Assembly: GCA_964513365.1 (NCBI GenBank)
Contig: CAZEMH010000008.1
Span: 1-23,629 of the forward strand
Source of the DNA: DAOVIY01 sp964513365
GTDB taxonomy: Bacteria; Patescibacteriota; Minisyncoccia; UBA6257
Direction: 5' to 3'
Length of the DNA stretch: 23,629 bases
Part shown: positions 21,241-23,629 of the stretch, one piece after another
How the letters are laid out: every line of letters begins with the position of its first letter
Position numbering within the stretch: the first letter of the stretch is position 1
Position numbers and translations under genes: made by a program
Notes under the pieces: model-generated
The model's database searches: none
Seen by the model: only the letters and a program-made list of their open reading frames with translations
Told to the model about the DNA's origin: nothing

Positions 21241-21270
21241 TTTTTAGTTATCAAAGTACTAAAAACTTTG
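21241..21270 (-). promoter_or_regulatory. Two mutually exclusive hairpins in the small-protein operon leader
   Basis: TTTTTAGT (21241-21248) can pair with ACTAAAAA (21258-21265), or CAAAGT (21252-21257) can pair with ACTTTG (21265-21270). The two use overlapping bases, so only one can form. The downstream strand ends about 15 bases before the ribosome site of the 62-residue gene. This may be a switch, or chance in AT-rich sequence. Confidence 0.4.
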
Positions 21271-21280
21271 TTGCTATAAA

Positions 21281-21309
21281 ATCATACCATTATATTTCTA
21301 AAATGTCAA
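21281..21309 (-). promoter_or_regulatory. Promoter of the small-protein operon
   Basis: TTGACA (21309-21304), 17-base spacer, TATGAT (21286-21281) preceded by TGG (extended -10). Expected start near 21274. The -35 begins only seven bases after the stop of the GGDEF gene. Confidence 0.85.
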
Positions 21310-21315
21310 TTTCCA

Positions 21316-21873
21316 CTAGCCAACTACCATTTGATTCTTCCCTCGTTTTTTAGCTTTTATCAAAGCCTTATCTGTTTTTTTAAAAATTTGCCTTAAAGAA
21401 TATTTTGGATTGCATTGAGTAATACCAATACTAAAAGTAACAGGAAGATGTTCCCTGGATTTTTCTAATATCATTTTTGCCCTTTTTTTAGATTGAGATA
21501 AATTTACACCTTTAAGAATTATAGCAAACTCTTCTCCTCCCCATCGAGCAACAATATCAAAGTCCCTGACAGAATTTTTAAGAAATTTAGCGACTTTTTT
21601 CAGGATTTTATCACCATAAAGATGACCAAATTTATCATTAAATTTTTTAAAGTCATCTATGTCTATTATTATGAATGAAAATTGAGATTTTTGAGAACGT
21701 CGAGTTTTATGTTTGGTTACCCATTTTAGTTCTTCGTAAATAGTTTTGAAGGATTGAGAAAAAGCTCGACGATTATAAAGTTTGGTTAAAAAATCAATCG
21801 TAATTAATTCATTTAGTCTTTCAATCTCCCTCTTTAATTCCTTATTTTCTTTTTTTAAAACTTGAATATTCAT
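21316..21873 (-). CDS. Cytoplasmic diguanylate cyclase (GGDEF domain)
   Basis: 185 residues. An N-terminal coiled coil (NIQVLKKENKELKREIERLNEL, 2-23) leads into a full GGDEF domain: DFLTKLYNRRAF, IIIDIDDFKKFNDKFGHLYGD, and the active-site RWGGEEFAI. The product-binding inhibitory site RxxD (RDFD) lies five residues before GGEEF, as in feedback-regulated enzymes. So synthesis of cyclic di-GMP from two GTP is expected, with dimerisation through the coiled coil. There is no sensor domain or membrane segment, and no EAL, HD-GYP or PilZ protein is nearby. Promoter at 21900-21927; no strong Shine-Dalgarno. Confidence 0.93.
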   Translation of the reverse strand: MNIQVLKKENKELKREIERLNELITIDFLTKLYNRRAFSQSFKTIYEELKWVTKHKTRRSQKSQFSFIIIDIDDFKKFNDKFGHLYGDKILKKVAKFLKNSVRDFDIVARWGGEEFAIILKGVNLSQSKKRAKMILEKSREHLPVTFSIGITQCNPKYSLRQIFKKTDKALIKAKKRGKNQMVVG

Positions 21874-21899
21874 AAAACTATCACGTCTTTATTCTTCTA

Positions 21900-21927
21900 A
21901 TTATACAATATCCTACAATTTAATCAA
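21900..21927 (-). promoter_or_regulatory. Promoter of the diguanylate cyclase gene
   Basis: TTGATT (21927-21922), 16-base spacer, TATAAT (21905-21900) preceded by TG at the extended position. Expected start near 21893, about 20 bases before ATG 21873. Confidence 0.7.
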
Positions 21928-21943
21928 TAATCTGTAAAACAAT

Positions 21944-21970
21944 AAAAAATGGTCATATTAATGACCATTT
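21944..21970 (-). terminator. Terminator of the 85-residue gene
   Basis: AAATGGTCAT (21947-21956), loop ATTA, ATGACCATTT (21961-21970): a perfect 10-bp stem. On the minus strand it runs into six T bases, then ATTG. Confidence 0.8.
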
Positions 21971-21997
21971 CTAATATTTTATATCTGTAATAGAAAT

Positions 21998-22255
21998 CTA
22001 CGCGCTTGCTTTTTCAATTATAGCATCAGGTTCTTGAATTATTGTACCAAAATCATCTTCACTTGTTCTAACTACATCACCATCTAATTCTACTTCCACA
22101 ATACCATTATCATCAAATTCAATTCCTTTTTTTTCTATCCATGCTTTAAATTCTTCATCTTCTTTGTTTCTACCACTATATCTTATCCATTCTTCTGCTG
22201 TTATTTTAGGAATCTCTTTTTCTTTCTCAGGAGTTGAAATACTTTCAAAATTCAT
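21998..22255 (-). CDS. Acidic hypothetical protein, 85 residues
   Basis: Strongly acidic (many Glu and Asp), with no hydrophobic segment. It opens MNFESISTPEKEKEIPKITAEEW, then KAWIEKKGIEFDDNGIVEVELDGD, and ends EDDFGTIIQEPDAIIEKASA. Acidic small proteins can be DNA mimics, inhibitors or partners of basic proteins, but nothing here proves such a role. It has its own promoter (22316-22344) and terminator, so it is a single-gene unit. No Shine-Dalgarno is visible before ATG 22255. Confidence 0.7.
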   Translation of the reverse strand: MNFESISTPEKEKEIPKITAEEWIRYSGRNKEDEEFKAWIEKKGIEFDDNGIVEVELDGDVVRTSEDDFGTIIQEPDAIIEKASA

Positions 22256-22315
22256 ATTTTTGTTATTAATTAATCATTATTAATAAATGCACATCGACCA
22301 TAAAATTATATAAAA

Positions 22316-22344
22316 ATCATATCATAATATACCTTAATGGTCAA
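22316..22344 (-). promoter_or_regulatory. Promoter of the 85-residue gene
   Basis: TTGACC (22344-22339), 17-base spacer, TATGAT (22321-22316). The -35 lies within the last codons of the upstream 183-residue gene. Expected start near 22309, leaving a leader of about 54 bases. Confidence 0.75.
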
Positions 22345-22885
22345 TACGAAAATTGCCTTTATTTTCTTCAGTTTTTCCGTAGCCTTTTGACATAAATCGC
22401 ACTCTTTTTTCTCTTATATCAATTATCTGATATTTAAAATAAAGCCCTGTTCCTTTTAATGTTTCACAATAAATTTTTAAAATTTCTCCATTTAATTCCT
22501 TTAAATTTTTTATCTCGTCATCAGATTTTTCCACAATTTTTATAAACTGCTCTTCCTGTACGCCTATCTGATTATTTTCACACTTTACAATTTTAAAATT
22601 ATTACTCTCAACATATGTATTTAAAGCCACGCTATCACCTTCATTGCGAATTTGTAAAATATAATCTGAATCAGCAATTAAATATCCTTGATCTCTAATC
22701 TTCTGCCTTTGATTACGAGAAAATTCTTTTATATTCTTAATATCTAAAATTAAAATAGGCTCTCTTTTTTTAATTTTTATAAATTTAATAGAAAGCAAAG
22801 AAACAGTAATAGGCACAATAAATTGTATAAATTGCACTAATCCGGGATTTTGATTAAACCAATCTTTAATTCCTTCAATATACAT
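22334..22885 (-). CDS. Membrane-anchored hypothetical protein, 183 residues
   Basis: One membrane segment near the N-terminus (about 15-36, GLVQFIQFIVPITVSLLSIKFI) is followed by a basic KIKKRE stretch, so the large C-terminal domain is probably cytoplasmic. That domain is strand-rich (DYILQIRNEGDSVALNTYVES, FKYQIIDIREKRVRF) and resembles a beta-sandwich such as those that follow a single span in some defence or signalling proteins; I cannot assign a family. A TATAAT at 22909-22904 could be its own -10. The candidate RNA at 22924-22989 lies just upstream on the same strand and may instead be its leader. Confidence 0.75.
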   Translation of the reverse strand: MYIEGIKDWFNQNPGLVQFIQFIVPITVSLLSIKFIKIKKREPILILDIKNIKEFSRNQRQKIRDQGYLIADSDYILQIRNEGDSVALNTYVESNNFKIVKCENNQIGVQEEQFIKIVEKSDDEIKNLKELNGEILKIYCETLKGTGLYFKYQIIDIREKRVRFMSKGYGKTEENKGNFRIDH

Positions 22886-22923
22886 AATATTTTAGTTATT
22901 CTAATTATATACTGTATTTTATC

Positions 22924-22989
22924 AAAAAAAAATGCTGTCGCCTTTCGAAATTAGATAGCAAGCTATTTAATATCTCTAGACAACAGCAC
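22924..22989 (-). ncRNA. Candidate small RNA or attenuator, about 62 nt
   Basis: A consensus promoter at 22994-23021 is followed at once by a compact foldable stretch ending in nine T bases (22932-22924). On the minus strand, UGCUGUUGUC (22988-22979) pairs with GGCGACAGCA (22942-22933) in a 10-bp stem with two G-U pairs. Inside it UUAAAUAG and CUAUCUAA form an eight-pair stem with one mismatch, capped by a CUUG tetraloop. There is no ORF. The outer stem plus T tract is an intrinsic terminator, so the transcript should end there unless antitermination lets it enter the 183-residue gene. No known RNA family is recognised. Confidence 0.7.
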
Positions 22990-22993
22990 TCCC

Positions 22994-23021
22994 ATTATAG
23001 CAAACTAAAATAATTTGTCAA
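22994..23021 (-). promoter_or_regulatory. Consensus promoter of the 62-nt candidate RNA
   Basis: TTGACA (23021-23016), 16-base spacer, TATAAT (22999-22994) preceded by TGC (extended -10). Among the strongest promoters in the window. Expected start near 22987-22989. Confidence 0.88.
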
Positions 23022-23030
23022 GCCCTTTTA

Positions 23031-23615
23031 CTATTTCTTTAATTTTAAAATATCATCTAAAATTGACTTTAACTCATCAGATGTAATTCTTTCTTGTACA
23101 TAAAGAAAAAACTCATCAAGATTATGATAATTCATTCTTTCATATAAATTCGCCTGTAAAGCCATCTCTAATCTATCTACTTGTTTAACAAATTTTGCCT
23201 CAGGAGTTTCTTCTCGCTCAACTTCTAACCAAAGATTAATATATTTTTCAGGATTAGGTAAATGTGAAAACACTTTTTCAACAGCGCAATGTTCTTTTGT
23301 AAATCTATCCTTTGAATTTAAACCATCTCTTGGAGTAATATCTCCAGCATAAATCTCACCTAAGTCATGAAATAATCCCAATTTCATAACTTTTTGAGGA
23401 TCCAAATCTTGTCTATATTCTTCTGCGATAATATACCCCAACAAGGCAACTCCAAAAGAATGATCTGCGACTGTTTCACAATCTAATTCTGAAACCCCTT
23501 TATCCAACCAACCTTGTCTATATAAATTCTTCAATTGAGCAAATTCAAAGAATAATTCTATTATTGGATGAGTCTTTTCAGTTAACAAACTTTTTGTATG
23601 TTTATTTTTATTCAT
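23031..23615 (-). CDS. HD-domain nucleotidase (YfbR/HDDC2-like)
   Basis: 194 residues. The pattern of YfbR/HDDC2-type 5'-deoxynucleotidases is clear: LKNLYRQGW (28-36), ETVADHSFGVALL with His52, LFHDLGEIYAGDITP with His83, Asp84 and the downstream Glu86 and Asp92, then QVDRLEMALQANLYE, which holds the last metal ligand Asp. Such enzymes hydrolyse nucleoside monophosphates, probably deoxynucleotides, and so help balance nucleotide pools. It lies upstream of the 62-nt candidate RNA but has no obvious terminator. A TATAAT at 23629-23624 would begin the mRNA two bases before ATG 23615, so initiation is near-leaderless. Confidence 0.9.
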   Translation of the reverse strand: MNKNKHTKSLLTEKTHPIIELFFEFAQLKNLYRQGWLDKGVSELDCETVADHSFGVALLGYIIAEEYRQDLDPQKVMKLGLFHDLGEIYAGDITPRDGLNSKDRFTKEHCAVEKVFSHLPNPEKYINLWLEVEREETPEAKFVKQVDRLEMALQANLYERMNYHNLDEFFLYVQERITSDELKSILDDILKLKK

Positions 23616-23623
23616 GCTTTTTT

Positions 23624-23629
23624 ATTATA
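23624..23629 (-). promoter_or_regulatory. -10 box of the HD-domain gene
   Basis: TATAAT on the minus strand at the very edge of the window. The -35 lies outside. Expected start near 23617, two bases before the ATG. Confidence 0.55.

Overview
This is an AT-rich bacterial stretch with tightly packed genes, several of them overlapping, and one scaffold gap (100 Ns at 13898-13997). Compact housekeeping proteins, a divergent primosome protein, an AmmeMemoRadiSam operon and many short lineage-specific proteins suggest a small-genome bacterium of the Candidate Phyla Radiation (Patescibacteria). A Parcubacteria-like lineage fits best because bL9 is present, and bL9 is reported missing from some other branches of the radiation. 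This placement is inference; no rRNA or other decisive marker is in the window.

Layout. 1-2004: an 80-residue small protein with a textbook promoter, a Cas4/RecB-like Fe-S nuclease and a membrane-anchored small protein. 2036-2332: rpmA (bL27), converging on the minus-strand operon murC-ctp-rplI (5405-2301). 5484-10426: plus-strand operon thpR, priA (split and stripped of ATPase motifs), def, fmt, PGRP-type amidase. 12744-10393: minus-strand radical SAM, MEMO and AMMECR1 genes with overlapping starts and stops. 12788-13231: a one-gene transcription unit for an unknown protein. 16990-13367: minus-strand operon of a four-helix membrane protein, a helical protein, queA, tgt and queH, with tgt and queH both cut by the gap. 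17249-17028: a small membrane protein. 18252-17323: trxB, preceded by a candidate structured RNA. 18466-19899: murD. 21274-19907: minus-strand operon of six very small proteins, at least three with membrane segments. 21873-21316: diguanylate cyclase. 22885-21998: two unknown genes. 22989-22924: a second candidate small RNA. 23615-23031: HD-domain nucleotidase.

How it works together. Peptidoglycan synthesis and processing (murC, murD, amidase, S41 protease) indicate a real cell wall. def and fmt serve N-terminal formylmethionine handling. tgt, queA and queH convert preQ1 into queuosine in tRNA, with no early queuosine genes here, so the precursor is made elsewhere or imported. The MEMO/AMMECR1/radical SAM trio is an uncharacterised metabolic system.

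Regulation is unusually readable. Many sigma-70-type promoters (TTGACA, 16-18 bp spacer, TATAAT) can be placed by eye. Housekeeping genes (murC, murD, trxB, the radical SAM gene, the HD gene) have -10 boxes so close to the start codon that their mRNAs should be leaderless or nearly so, and they lack Shine-Dalgarno sequences. Most small unknown genes instead have strong AAGGAGG-type sites. The best leads for undescribed biology are the two candidate structured RNAs, the ATPase-dead split PriA, and the small-protein operon at 19930-21211.
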